Shown: positions 11,967-24,400 of the stretch, one piece after another
Layout of the letters: each line of letters begins with the position of its first letter
How positions within the stretch are numbered: the first letter of the stretch is position 1
Assembly (NCBI RefSeq): GCF_000485595.1
Contig: NW_014577094.1
Coordinates: forward strand, 333,209-382,293
Direction: 5' to 3'
DNA length: 49,085 nucleotides
Origin: Priapulus caudatus
Taxonomy: Eukaryota; Priapulida; Priapulimorpha; Priapulimorphida; Priapulidae
The notes under the pieces: model-generated
Told to the model about the DNA's origin: nothing
Seen by the model: only the letters and a program-made list of their open reading frames with translations
The model's database searches: none
Position numbers and translations under genes: made by a program

Positions 11967-14203
11967 TGTCCACTGTGGAAAAGAACGTGAATTAATATGC
12001 ATATTCGCACGTTATAAAATCAGGAGGACATAATAAAGAATACTTAATTATCTACTCCCGATCAAATCTGTGCATATCAGTAAAGTGAACAATGTATATA
12101 TAGGCACAACTCACACCATCCTTCAGGCACGCAACCTCACACTAAACTATTCCCCCTGTTGCATAGACGAACCAGTTGGTTCCTAAACACCCTCTCTACG
12201 TAGTTACTGATGCTGAGGATTATGAACGAGCGCAGGTATTGGCTGCCAACATTTTAATGAAACAAAGCAGCCCAATAAAAACTTGCGGTACGTGCCACCC
12301 TGGCTGGCTCAACAACGGGGACATTTTGCCTCCGTCCACAATAGGACAGCTGCCCCCGCAGAAGACAAAGCTTGCGCGAATGGCTTGGGCTGCTGGCTCA
12401 TTATTTGTAGTCCCGTTATAATGGAGGCACGCGCTGGCGGGTGGGGCCGGGTTAGCGTGGGGCAGGTGCTGCTGCTGCTGCTACTGCCGGGGTAACAACA
12501 TCGCTCACAGACATCTGCAGAGCAGCGCCAAAACTATTAGAGCGTGAAGTACCCATGGAGCTGTATCATCTCCGTGCGTCCCCCCAGCCTAGCCTTGCGA
12601 AGGCTATGAACGAATGTGTTTATGCGGTGCTATCTACGACAGTCGAAACGGGGTGCGCTCAGAATGGTGCCAAATGATCCGAGCTTGGGACGAGAATATA
12701 GTTGTTACCGACGGCAGGCGTGTTAGTTGTCAGCAACTGAAAGCCGATCGAGCCAGACGCCATATCGTACATTTCACACACTTTTCTGCTCTCCGTCACT
12801 CCATGAACACTGGTGTTATCAGCTATGAACTGCATGCTTCGCAAACGATTTCACAAATATAGCCGGGCAGTCACTGGATTTGAAACATCTCAACTCTGCA
12901 GTCACTTATGTAGGTTATTTGCGACTGCTCTTTCATTTCAGTTATGAAGTTTAATCCGAGGGATTTCATAAAGGATTTACGCAATTTCGCAAACAAAAGC
13001 CGCCACGCTATCCACGCTTCGACTGCACAAATAAAAGTAAAGCCGAACGCCAGCAGCCGCACTTTAGGCGGCCTGATAACAGACGCTACCGCTCCAACTG
13101 CACCACCTGCGTTGCGTGTACCGCTAGCCGCGTGTACCGCTAGTGGCTCAGTGAAATTTACAGTTATCATACGGGCAAACATAATAGCCTGCCGTTATAC
13201 GCGCGTGCAGAAAGCCCAGTCATGGCCAGTTGGCACACTTCCGCGCCGAGGAAACGCGCGCGTAGCACGCGAGTGTCAAACTCGGCTGCTTGACTTGATT
13301 TTACGGATTGATCTACGATGCTATGTATAGTGTGCCCAGGCCCGGCTATCAATGTGTTTGAGCAGTGTGGCTGTGTGTACAACCCACTTTCAATAAATTT
13401 GTGTCAATTGTCGGTAGCAGGTCATAACTGACAATATGCGGTTAATTTTAATGTAATATAATATCTCAAATGAGCTGTCGAGCTATTATATATCATAACA
13501 ACATTTTGTATGAGCAATATTAGCTAGACTACGATCTAGCTCAGTGCATACGCGCACGCACACACACACACACACATTCAAGTATATATAGAAAATAATA
13601 CCAATTATGGTTGTGGTTTCTTTCTTTAGCGGAGGGAATTAATTTAGCCTTTAGTTTGGACATTTGCTAAGCGGACCAGCGGAGTGTCATAGTGGGCCAG
13701 TCAGTCCTGGTCAGTTAGAGACTAGATTCCTACAGCTCTACTGTGTAGCTAATGGAAACAGCAAGTATTTATAGATCAAAGGCTTGAGTGGAATGACCTC
13801 TGTATTGTGCAACAGTTAACTCGGCTGTCCAGACCAGCACAGGACCTGTTCCTGCTGCTGTACATGCAAAATACTGCTAAACCAGACATCTTTAGTCACC
13901 CAGCTACCGCTACTAATTTGTCATTACCATCTGCATTGTAACCCTTCACGATAACAGCATGACATCAGAACGGAATTATTTACCACACGATTACAATATT
14001 TGACCTCACTACTGCTCATTCAACAGGAATATTCATCAAATGTAACTACATGCTGCTTGAGTATTTCTAGCATGGAAATTACTCAGTTGTGAAAATGTGC
14101 AGGTTTGCTCATAATGCAACCACTCTAATAAGCATTTAGATATGTAGCTTACTTGCTTTAAATAAACTGCACAATGTTAATTAAAAATATATGTAATACA
14201 TAT
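11967..14203. other. Intergenic DNA upstream of SINHCAF (or its first intron)
   Basis: No gene is recognised. A relatively GC- and CpG-rich stretch at about 12280-13330 carries a short GCT run (12467-12482) and several unconnected open frames on both strands, none with a domain or coherent splice sites. A short CA microsatellite lies at about 13556-13576. If the first SINHCAF exon is near 15.8 kb, this whole stretch is intron 1. Confidence 0.35.
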
Positions 14204-14638
14204 ATCAAGAGCCCATTAATCCCAGAGCGTACAACACTGAAATAGGAAAACCATGGTGTCGTTTCAGCAAAATTAATAAAGTTTACCTACCTTATTTTGA
14301 TACTTCTCTACCGGAATATTATGCAGGAGTCATAGCTAGCCAATATAAGATCAACCGCTTGCCGCGGCCGCTTGTCACTAAACGCGGGAGAGGCGTGTTA
14401 CTGGGTGATATGGCGCTAGGATTACCTAGAAGTACTCTATTTTTATCGCTTTATATCTCGGCATAGGAACATCGTAGAGACCAGCAGTTGATCTTATATT
14501 GGCTAGCTATGACTCCTGCATAATATTCCGGTAGAGAAGTATCAAAATAAGGTAGGTAAACTTTATTAATTTTGCTGAAACGACACCATGGTTTTCCTAT
14601 TTCAGCATTGTACGCTCTGGGGTTAATGGGCTCTTGAT
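14204..14638. mobile_element. Inverted-repeat element with ~150-bp arms (TCAAGAG family)
   Basis: The left arm (about 14204-14357) starts ATCAAGAGCCCATTAA. The right arm (about 14481-14638) is its near-perfect complement, ending TTAATGGGCTCTTGAT. The central roughly 120 bp is unique and includes GC-rich CCGCGGCCGC. The left flank ATATA and right flank TTATA differ by one base, suggesting a 5-bp duplication. Terminal similarity to 18499-19235 (TCAAGAG start, GAGCGTACAAC inside) marks them as relatives. No coding capacity. Confidence 0.75.
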
Positions 14639-14642
14639 TATA

Positions 14643-14691
14643 TCAGGAGTTAATAAAGACAAAATAAAGATTTGTCTTTATTAACTCCTGA
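14643..14691. mobile_element. 49-bp palindromic foldback with 5-bp target duplication
   Basis: The left arm TCAGGAGTTAATAAAGAC plus AAA is perfectly complemented by TTT plus GTCTTTATTAACTCCTGA after a 7-nt loop. Exact TTATA direct repeats flank it (14638-14642 and 14692-14696). It sits directly against the end of the longer inverted-repeat element 14204-14638, sharing flank bases with it. Confidence 0.7.
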
Positions 14692-14699
14692 TTATATTC

Positions 14700-15800
14700 A
14701 TGTTAATATGAAAAAAGTTTAGCGTACTGAATTACATTGCAAGTGTGTAATACAAAGTATCCTTCCATCAACACAATAACCATGTTTCATATGCAATGCT
14801 CACAGCAGTTCTCTAGCTTGCAAACACTTTCCATGAACATCATCACAATTCATTTAGATTGGCAATGCTATTGAAATAGTTCTGCTAGTATAAAGTGTGT
14901 GTGCCCAAAAGTAGAACTTCCGTAAAGCTTTTCCAATCCCTTAAATTTGTATCAGCGGGGCATACTATAGTCTAGCCATTCAATTGTTAGATGGATAGCA
15001 TTGGATACGTACCTGATAATACTAAAGGGTGAAAAGAAATTATGGGATCAATAGAACTATCCAGAGTTCCAGCTGTCACTTGCACCATTCAATATAAGCG
15101 AGCTACTACATATTGTTAAACCATGGTTTTCTCTTCGATTACCAGTGAAAGCAATTCTTAATGAATCTCCTTACATTTGAAATGTTTAATTTTTCAACAT
15201 GGTCATGCATTTTATTAGCTGCAATTCAATGTTTTAGTAACATTGTCACTGTACGTGGGCCCCTTACATATGTGCCACTCAAACCTCTTTCCACCCTTAT
15301 GCAATCCACTATATTATTCGTTTATGACAAAACTGATAAAACGTAAAATAGTTACAGAGATTTCTTGATTATATGATGAATTAGGCCACTGCCGCCAAAC
15401 AATCACGACCCCCTTTCATGGCAGAGTATTAGTAATGCCAGTATTATACAAGAGCAACGAATTATGAACCACGATGTACGAAATACACAGTATTACAGAG
15501 ATCTCGTCTAGACCTTGGAGCCACTGACATTGACACCAATACAGAACTCATTCTTACATTATGCACGCATCTGGTATGAGACAGTACCTGAATGAGACAG
15601 AACACAGAGATCGATTGTTGCGCAAATTCAAAACCGATAAATAATATAAAGCACGTAGCGCGATCACTTCATTTAGTTAACCAACGCAGGTCATATCTTC
15701 TACACTAGCGAAACCTGCAGAAATACAAACAATAATATTATTACCAGATTTATGCCTACATAAAACGATAACAGTCAGCAAAGTAATCTTCGTGTAAACA
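14700..15800. other. AT-rich intergenic DNA
   Basis: No gene or repeat with clear ends is recognised. Small open frames lack domains and splice context. Confidence 0.35.
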
Positions 15801-15806
15801 ACTCAC

Positions 15807-15930
15807 CCAGCTCAGCTGATCTCGGCGCCGAATTAATGTTCTTCTGTTGATGCCGAAAAATACCGCGAGATCTGCAAATAATTATGGGATAGATCGGGAC
15901 GCCATTTTAAACAAATGTTATGTGGAAAAA
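15807..15930 (-). promoter_or_regulatory. Candidate promoter and non-coding first exon of SINHCAF
   Basis: On the - strand, an AAAATGGCG word (complement at about 15899-15907), which matches the YY1-type motif often at animal start sites, is followed about 100 nt on by a good donor, CTGG|GTGAGT, at 15806-15801. SINHCAF needs an untranslated exon because a strong acceptor sits 6 nt upstream of its ATG, and this is the best donor-bearing candidate I found. CpG density is locally higher. This is an inference; no transcript evidence is available. Confidence 0.35.
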
Positions 15931-16694
15931 TTTGTCGTTGCGACGATTGTAAACACACTTACAACCTAGTTAACCCCGTGTTTATAACTTAATGTGTACC
16001 AGAGACAAAGGACGACCGAGACGTTTTTGTTCAGAAAAAGAGAAATTACGGCGAACTTATAACGGGTATAAAACACGCTAATGTTGACAAGTGTCAATTC
16101 AACTTCAAGTTTTAACAGCAGCCAGCAATGGGCCTAGTTTCAGTGAATACCGTACCTACTTTATTATTATTAAATAAAGTCAATCATATTGCTATATTTA
16201 AAGAAGAACTCGTTTCCTGAATGAAGTTTTATATCACTAGAAAATGTAAGCGACACGCTGAAACAAATGAAAGGGAACTAATGTCAATACAGTATAACGA
16301 TAACTGTCAGAGTTCTCTCTCTCCGTTAATTACTTAATATAACTAAATCAGTAAATGGACAATATCTCATAACTGTACAATATTAACTTTATATTTACCA
16401 AATATATATCGTGTAGTAATTCCACGACTATTAAAGGTCACAGACTACAACCTTTGCGTGAATAGGATACCCTTGAGTTTGACTAATAAACTGGTGCAGT
16501 GTTTAGGCCTAGGGCCTACTCGGTACTCAAAATTACTCCCCAAATTACATTTACAATATCCTAACCAAGTAGCCAGGTTAAAAGTTTACAACCCATCCCA
16601 GTGTTTGCTGTGAATCGGTTCTCTGAGCGATTTACTCCGGGGTGATTGTATGATTTAATCTTTCCTATTCATGTTCGCAGAGGTTAAACGGTTC

Positions 16695-16863
16695 AAGGAT
16701 AGAGATGATGTCCAGTACGGTGATTGGATAGGATGATGTTAGTTGATAAGATAGGACTGGACATCTTATCTATCCCTGAAAAAGGATAGAGATGATGTCC
16801 AGTACGGTGATTGGATAGGATGATGTTAGTTGATAAGATAGGACTGGACATCTTCTCTATCCC
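16695..16863. repeat. Tandem pair of 87-bp hairpin units
   Basis: Two near-identical units start at 16695 and 16782. Each opens AAGGATAGAGATGATGTCCA and closes with the complement ACTGGACATCTT...CTATCCCT, so each unit is itself a hairpin. A third, solitary left end (AAGGATAGAATGCATGTCCA) lies at about 17040. No coding capacity. Confidence 0.75.
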
Positions 16864-17167
16864 TTAGCCGGTTAAACATTAAAATTTGTCTGAGTACGTA
16901 ACCATGAACACTGCCACTGGGTTACGATCCATGCCCAAATTTCATAACAGATTCAGTCATGTCCGTTTATTGGCATTTATATGGTATACATTTTGCATTA
17001 TTTTGAAACAACTCTCTAATCTAAAAGTAAAACTGGCTCAAGGATAGAATGCATGTCCAGTGATAAACATCATCCTGATCACGAGATTACAAGATTATTG
17101 CTGATGCTCATGCATGAAATAAAATCGCACCTTAAAAATGGGACTTGTCGGTATCGCCAGCTTACAT

Positions 17168-17580
17168 TTTAATTTTGGCAGTGGATATTTAACTGTATAC
17201 GGCAGAGTATCCACTTCCGCTATTTTACCGTATACGGCAGAGTATCCACTTCCGCTATTTTACCGTACACCACATTTGATTGGCTGATATATTTATGACA
17301 TCATCAACATTACATTTGAATCCCATAAGGTTTAGCTATCTAGAAAACTTAGGTTCAAATCCCATTTATGTCTACACATTTGTAGCCGTATTTAATCCAT
17401 TAGAAGATTTTCCGGGACATCACGTTCGCCAAAACGAACCTTTTGAACACATTTCATAATTATGCTAACCATATATATATACACATACATTACTTAGCCA
17501 ATCCAGAAGTCTGTACGGTAAAATAGCGGAAGTGGTTACTCTGCCGTATACGGCGTAAATATCCACTGCGTTTAATTTTG
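17168..17580. mobile_element. Non-autonomous inverted-repeat element with 10-bp flanking duplication (Mutator-like?)
   Basis: The element is about 17178-17570 (393 bp). It starts GCAGTGGATATTTA and ends TAAATATCCACTGC. The inverted repeats continue through GTATACGGCAGAGTA and CCACTTCCGCTATTTTACCG, and the left arm carries a tandem second copy of this roughly 44-bp block. The 10-bp word TTTAATTTTG flanks it exactly at 17168-17177 and 17571-17580. Duplications of 9-11 bp are typical of Mutator-like elements, so that superfamily is the best guess. No transposase. Confidence 0.7.
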
Positions 17581-17917
17581 TTGAAACGGTTAAGATCACT
17601 TGTTGTTGTTATGGCAGTGTGATCCTATTGCAATTAAGGGAATTAGTTTTATCAGTAGTTGGCAGATATAAAGTGTTGTGTTTATCCAGTGAGTCAACCA
17701 GTTGGCAGCCACATTCTGCTGCTATCGTAAATATTGACTTCATCAATACCTTCAAGTACATACCATATTTAGGTAATCCTGCTCCATAATCTATAAATTC
17801 ATTGTGCACAAAGAATTGCCACATTGCATACCAATTATTCTTAAATAAATTAGTTTGGAACACCACTAAATATGTGCAGTTGGTGTAGGACAATCCAGAA
17901 TACGGTTGTTATGTCAT

Positions 17918-18142
17918 CAGGGTTCTCCAAGAGCACTTCTAGCCTGGCGCCTGCCAGGCTTACAGTCGAGCCGCCATCCTAAAAGCTGCACCCGCCACTC
18001 TAAATATCATAGTCGCCATGCTAAAATTTAATATCATAGCCCCCCGGACCCCCCTAGCACGCAAACCGCTTTCGGCGCTTTGCAACTAGGACCGTAAAGG
18101 GCAGGACCCCCATGCTATAATGAAAAGGCTTGGAGAACCCTG
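17918..18142. mobile_element. Short TIR element, CAGGGTTCTCCAAG ends
   Basis: The termini CAGGGTTCTCCAAG (17918) and CTTGGAGAACCCTG (18129-18142) are perfect 14-bp inverted repeats around 225 bp. CAGGG starts fit hAT-type MITEs, but no 8-bp flanking duplication is visible. The end motif CTTGGAGAACCCT recurs at about 18177-18189, just before the telomere-like run. Confidence 0.55.
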
Positions 18143-18185
18143 GTGGAGAAGCTAAAAGGTGGTTGGAGAAAAAAAACTTGGAGAA

Positions 18186-18207
18186 CCCTAACCCTAACCC
18201 TAACCCT
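18186..18207 (+). repeat. Interstitial telomere-like repeat (CCCTAA)n
   Basis: About three and a half units of the animal telomere hexamer (C-strand CCCTAA) follow a second CTTGGAGAACCCT element end. A longer run lies at 43590-43618. Confidence 0.75.
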
Positions 18208-18410
18208 GGTTAGAATCTTGAGGACAAACAACAAACATTATTTTTTGGTACCAAAATGTTTCATCTATTTTGAAAACTTATTTAATTGACCTCTTGCTGC
18301 AATCAATGCTACCTGCTATGTGTTCATATATGCATGTAATGAATATCTTCAGGTGGAATTTTACAGCAGTTATGTTCATTTATGATTGCAGGTCTTAACT
18401 ACACGTCAAG

Positions 18411-21400
18411 ATGTTTTGGCGGTACAACATGATGTCAACGTCTCACGTTGACTCGTTGCTTGACAAAGAGGTGAGTTTAAATTGCTGGTTTATTAATATA
18501 ATCAAGAGCGTATAAAGAAGGAGAGCATACAACGGTGAAATGCTGAAACCATGCTGCAGTATTAGTCGAATTAATAAACTTTGCCCGTTTTATTTTGACG
18601 ATGCTTTGTGGTATTATTGATCAGCTGTCCTACCTTGCTAATATAAAACAAACCGCTTGTCCCTACGATGCCTCTACGCTGAGATAATAAGTGGTGAAAA
18701 TCTGGTATTTTCGCCGAAAACCGACTCGAGATCAGTGTTTACTTGAACTGTCTCTCGTTCTGGCGATAGCTTCGGGAAACCTCGCGTGTTTCCGTCATTC
18801 GTTGACAATGAAATTTCTTTTCCTACTACCATCTTTTCTCGCATTGACGCAGCCATTACTCCACAAAAACGTCTTGTTATTTATCGCCATGGTGATGACC
18901 CGCCCCTTACGTTGGATGTAGTAATAACGTATCGAGTCAGGGCTACACAGCTGCGACCGGAAGCAACATACAGTACACAAAACGAGAGACAGTTGCAGTA
19001 AACACTGATCTCGAGTCGGTTTTCGGCGAAAATACCTGATTTTCACCGCTCATTATCTCAGCGTAGAGGCATCGAAGGGACATGCGGTTTGTTTTATATT
19101 AACAAGGTAGGACAGCTGATCAATAATACTGCAAAGAATCGTCAAAATAAAATGGGGAAAGTTTATTAATTCGACTAATACTGCAACATGGTTTCAGCAT
19201 TTCACCGTTGTACGCTCTTCTTCTTAATACGCTCCTTATATAATAATGAATTGTGTGAACAGGGGGTATCCACGAGCCGATATTGTCTACAGTTTTGAGT
19301 AACTGACAAACTTGTGATGAGTAGTAAATGTTTTGGCAACTGATAGTGAGCAGTTGCCGGTAGCCGGCTGTGTTAATATTGTGCTGAACGTTAACTTCTT
19401 TCTAATGTTGTGTATTCAGAATGTGACTCTGCAAGAGCTCATGGATGAAGATGATGTGTTGCAAGAGTGCAAGGCCCAGAACAATAAACTGATCGATTTG
19501 TGAGTACATTTGAAGTGTAAAAAATACATGGAGTAATTTCCATGATGATTAAACCATTTATCTACCCATTGCCTGTATTTTCTGTTAGTTGATCACACTG
19601 GTAATCAGATAAATCTCAGTGGGTCCAGAGTTGCCAGCCTGTAGAACTTGATATGGGAACTCTAGTAAGGCACAGCAAACTAGCTCAGTGTACCAGTTTA
19701 CCAGCTTTTAAACTGCTATCAATTGCTACTCTTATAAAGCAACTAATATAGTCTGGATAATTGAATAGATAAGCTGTAATGAATTTATTAGTTGTATATA
19801 TTGCTGTAGGAATCCTCCTCATTTAATGTTTCTCTCAGTCATCATTGTTTTGTTGTAACATTTCTGATCGGGTACTTGTACAGGTGTGCAACCTTTTCTG
19901 TATATCGATGCTGTGTTATGTATTTTGTAGTTTGATCCGTCCTGAAATTATGGAGCAGATGGTTAACCTCATAGTCACTCAGCCATCTGACGAATTACAT
20001 GATGACCTCAAATACAAGTGAGAAAACTGTTTAATTCTCTCAATATTATCCCTTTATTAAAATCAGAAGACAATAGAAAGCAACGTGGACATATCTATAC
20101 GCACGCTAGCACAGTGTTGTGTTGCATTAGTATTGGCGGTGCATAGTAATTAGGTGCTGTATTGTGAAATCAATAAGATTATGCTAGTGAGTTGTTATGT
20201 GATTCCGGTTTGATCCTCGTTACCAGATATCCCAACTTGGCGTGTGAACTGCTTACGTGTGACATAGCACAGATCAATGAGCGGCTGGCGTCAGAGGAAT
20301 CTCTTCTTATGAAACTGTATGATTTCATTAAAGTAGAGTCGCCTGTCAACCCGTTATTAGCGAGCTTTTTCAGCAAAACATTCAGTCTGCTGGTGGCCCG
20401 CCAGGCTGAGATAGTAAGTATTTACGCAATTTTGTTACATTTCATACTGTGTCATGTAGGTGTTCAACAAAATGTGCAAAGCATATCGTAAAATTTACTT
20501 ATTTATGCCTGCATGTGTTCACCTCATGCTAGGTATTAGTGTGCGAACATCTTTCAACGCATTTCATTGTTGAGTGAATGACCATTAATGTTGTCCCGAT
20601 ACGCTTGTGAACTCGCATGTGAAAGATTAATATTTGTGTTTGTGAACTGTAGTTTTAAAGCCAATGTCTTATTGCAGATGTTAGACTTCTTTCGCGTCAG
20701 AGAGGATTTCCTTAGTCATCTGCTTCGCCATTTCGACACGTCAGCTGTGATGGACCTTTTACTGAGGCTAGTGACCTGTGTGGAACCTACAGAAGCCAGA
20801 CTCAAATATGTCGAGGTATGACAAACAATACCATGGTTGAGTGGCTGTCATTATTATCGTGACCCAACAAATGACCTTCCAGTGAGTGTGCTGGATACTT
20901 TAAATTGACTACGTCACGAATTTTCTATGGTAAAATTTGTAAAAATTTTGTTTCCATTTTTTTATATTAAAAGTAAGAACTAACGGGACTAAATGTATCG
21001 TCAAATTCTTACCTGATAAGATTGTTTCTCAACTAGTTAAAAATCCAAAAAACCTGGACGATTTGATATTAGTGTTCCTAACATTAATGGTTTGTTATGG
21101 GCTATGTATGCGTCACGGGTGTATGTTCACATCGAACAATATACTAAAATAAGAAGTATAATGCAGCAATTTAACCAAAAAAAGTGAACAGAATTACTTA
21201 TATTTTGTGAAAAAGGGGAAATATAATTTTTATTTTTTACTATTTACGGTGACGTAATCACTTTAATGGTGTCACTTAAGTCACTTAATACTTTACATTG
21301 TCGTAAATATACACTCTTGTGATAGTCCCTGCACGAAATGCAGTTAGCGGGAATTATCGTTTGATGCTCGGTAAGAAAGTGCATTGTCATCGTGCAGGGC

Positions 21401-24400
21401 AAACCATAATCAAATTTTCACATTTCTCACTCTGGATAAATTTCTGGTTATAGCCTCTCTGGAACTCTGTCATTAAAACGTGTTATTATTATGGGTCGTG
21501 GGATGCCTTTGTAGTATTTGCATAATCAATGATGTGCATCCTATGGAACTGCTACCATTTTATATATTTTTTCTTGCTTATGTTGTAATCGCTTAAATAA
21601 TGATTTTAGAGCCATTGATGTCTTGATGCTAATGTTGTCATTGCATGTGTATTTTACAGTGGCTGAGTGAACAAAGGGTTATACAGAAACTAGTAGACCT
21701 AATTGATCCAGAAGTTGATGAGGAGGTACAATTTTATCAAAATACATTTATTTTATTGTCAGTATATAATCGTATAGCCCATGCCTCTATTCAAAATTAA
21801 TACTGGCTTCCTAGTTACAACCATACCAGATCGTATATTGTACACTGCTTTCTAATTACATCACTACATACACAAATATGCCTTTCATTGGTAAGGGACA
21901 ACTCGGCAATAGTCAACTAGCCGAAAACATTTGTTTCATGAGACAAAAATGCTGTAGGTGGATGTAGTTGGTGCACTTCAGTGTTAAATACAGGTACACC
22001 ATTTAAAACATCACACGATATAGTAAGGAAAATTGGGTGGGGTCGTATCATTAGGGTAATACGGTATGTTAGACTCGGATATTCCGAATTTCATATTCTT
22101 ATCCATATGAATGAATTCTTGGTCCAAATTTGCTATTGCTAAGTTTGAAGTCCTGGAAAGCCAAGTATTACTGAGAAATGTGCGTACGATATTGATCCTA
22201 AGTGGATTAGTTAATTAACTACAGTTTATCATTTTACTTACACAGTGGCATGTTTTTTTTATTTGTTACTGGTCTTGTTCACAGCGGCAGTGCAACGCCT
22301 CACAAGCTCTTAGTGACATGGTGAAGGTGATACGTGATGCTATGTCTCAGAATCAGGAGAAGGGAGAGCAAGACCTACTTCTCAATGCTATAGAGTCGTA
22401 AGTAGCCACGTTAAAATTGTTACGTCTTATGCGAGGCATGCTAAGATCGGTCTATCAATGATTTCATGAAGGTGGCGGTGTGGCTCGCAGGGAGATTGCG
22501 GTGGGCGTGCGTGGTACCGGTATGCCGGTATGTAGCTGTATGCCGGGTCAAAGGTTATCTCGCCGAGTGTTGCGTCGATGTCCAATCTCCCAGCGAGCCA
22601 CACCGCCTTGCCGAGTGAGCAACAGCGCGTTAGTAGCTGCCTTTTGTTTGCAAGTTCGGCAGGGAATACGTTCGGATTGATGGCCAAAGAATGGATAATC
22701 GTGTCGTACGTTTTAGTCTGTATCTCCGGATTGCTGGTGTATACGAGGAAACGATTTCGCACGATACCAGGCGAATGTACTGTGTATGATTTGAGCTCAA
22801 GTTGGATGAGTTACACGTAGTAAATCGTAGGTATTCTAAGGCTAGTAAATGACGAATTTTCCTTGTTTATTGAAGTCACACTCCTTCCCTATTATCTACT
22901 CCTGATAGTATCTAGGGTAGCATATCTTTGCTGCCAGGCATGATGCTACAATTTATTTATAGGACCATGTTAAAACTGCAACTAGAGTTACAACAGTAAT
23001 TATATAGTTTTAATGTGTTTTTACATTTGACGTCTTTCATAGCCAAGAAGTCGTTGCAGATCTGCTTAACCACATGTTCTCGGAAAAGAGGAGTAATGCA
23101 ACGCTTGTGTATGGAATGAACGTGCTTTTGACGCTACTAAATTTCAAGAAAATCGGGTAGGAAATGTCTCTAGCCATGATGGCAAAGCATGGATTTAGTA
23201 TAATGTGTTCTATCTTTAAAAAATTGTGCGCCATGCTACTGTTATTTTTCAGCTCACCTGGCTTTAGAGATGGGGGTTAAAAATCATACCAATGTCTCTT
23301 ATCTGTGCTGCTTTAGTGCATTACTTCACCTATATTGATAATGTTCAGTTCCTGATAAGCACGATTATCCTCCCTTACTTGTTTAATCTAATCAATGTTT
23401 TATCGTTGCCTACATATGTGAAGACCTGAAGGGCAGCAAGAGCAGATGACTGCACTAGATGGAGAGAGGCTAGCTCAAGGAATTAGCAATACGTTACAAG
23501 CACTCATTCCTAGGTTGAAAGATTTCCACCAGCTTCTGACAGACCCTCCACCTGTGAGTATTATTTGTGAGTCTTTCACAAGCACGAGGCATCTGTTCCC
23601 ATGTTCGTCAACTATCATTAAACAGCAGTTACATCACTGTGTGCATGCGTGATTGTCTGTAGGCATTTACAATGATTTTACTAGAATATTATGCAAATTT
23701 AAAAACTTGAAAAGCTCTTGGTAATTAAGTATTTTACTATATTTCGTGAACTGATGTCATTTACTTATCTTTGAATTTTTTCCCCATTAAAAGCCATTGC
23801 AGTGAAAATTGCGAAAGCTAGCAAACATGAAGCCTGTATAGCAGCATTACATTTTAACTTGTGTGGATAAGTCAGGGATTGACCCTAAGCTTCACTGCAC
23901 TTTATCATAATTTCAAGATTGGTTTAATTCTGCGTGCTTTCAATGTGTTTACACAGTTGGCGCCGATGACGACTACAGTAGGTGTACTGGACCCACCTCT
24001 GGGGGCCACTCGACTACAAGTAGCCAAACTAGTGCCCATGCTGCTCCTGACCAACACACATGCACTCAACACTGAGTTGGCTAATTTGGGCACTTTAAGT
24101 ACAATGTTGGTAAGCTTAAGTTGTAATATCATGTGTTTGGAATAGTGGATGCTAACAATTGCCGAGGCATAAGAATAGTTCTGCAGTATTTTCTACGGTG
24201 TTCCCCCATTAAATAAATAATTAATTAATTATGAGATCGTTGCGTTTGAGTGAAGCTGCAGTAACTGCATTGTAGAAAAATATTTCATCGGTGTTATTTG
24301 TTTTTGTTTGTGCAGGATCTATTCTTCAAGTACCTGTGGAACAACTTCCTACATTCACATGTTGAGCAGTGCATTAGCTTTATTCTTATGAACAATCCAG

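Noticed and set aside
12871-13382. Overlapping open frames on both strands near 13 kb
   Set aside because: GC-rich sequence keeps several frames open. None has a recognisable domain or consistent splice sites.
16695-16863. Possible CRISPR-like array
   Set aside because: Only two units, no spacers, eukaryotic context; the units are hairpins in tandem.
18674-19046. Matching short proteins on both strands sharing RRKPTRDQC
   Set aside because: The two copies are the inverted arms of a transposon read in opposite directions, not a gene family.
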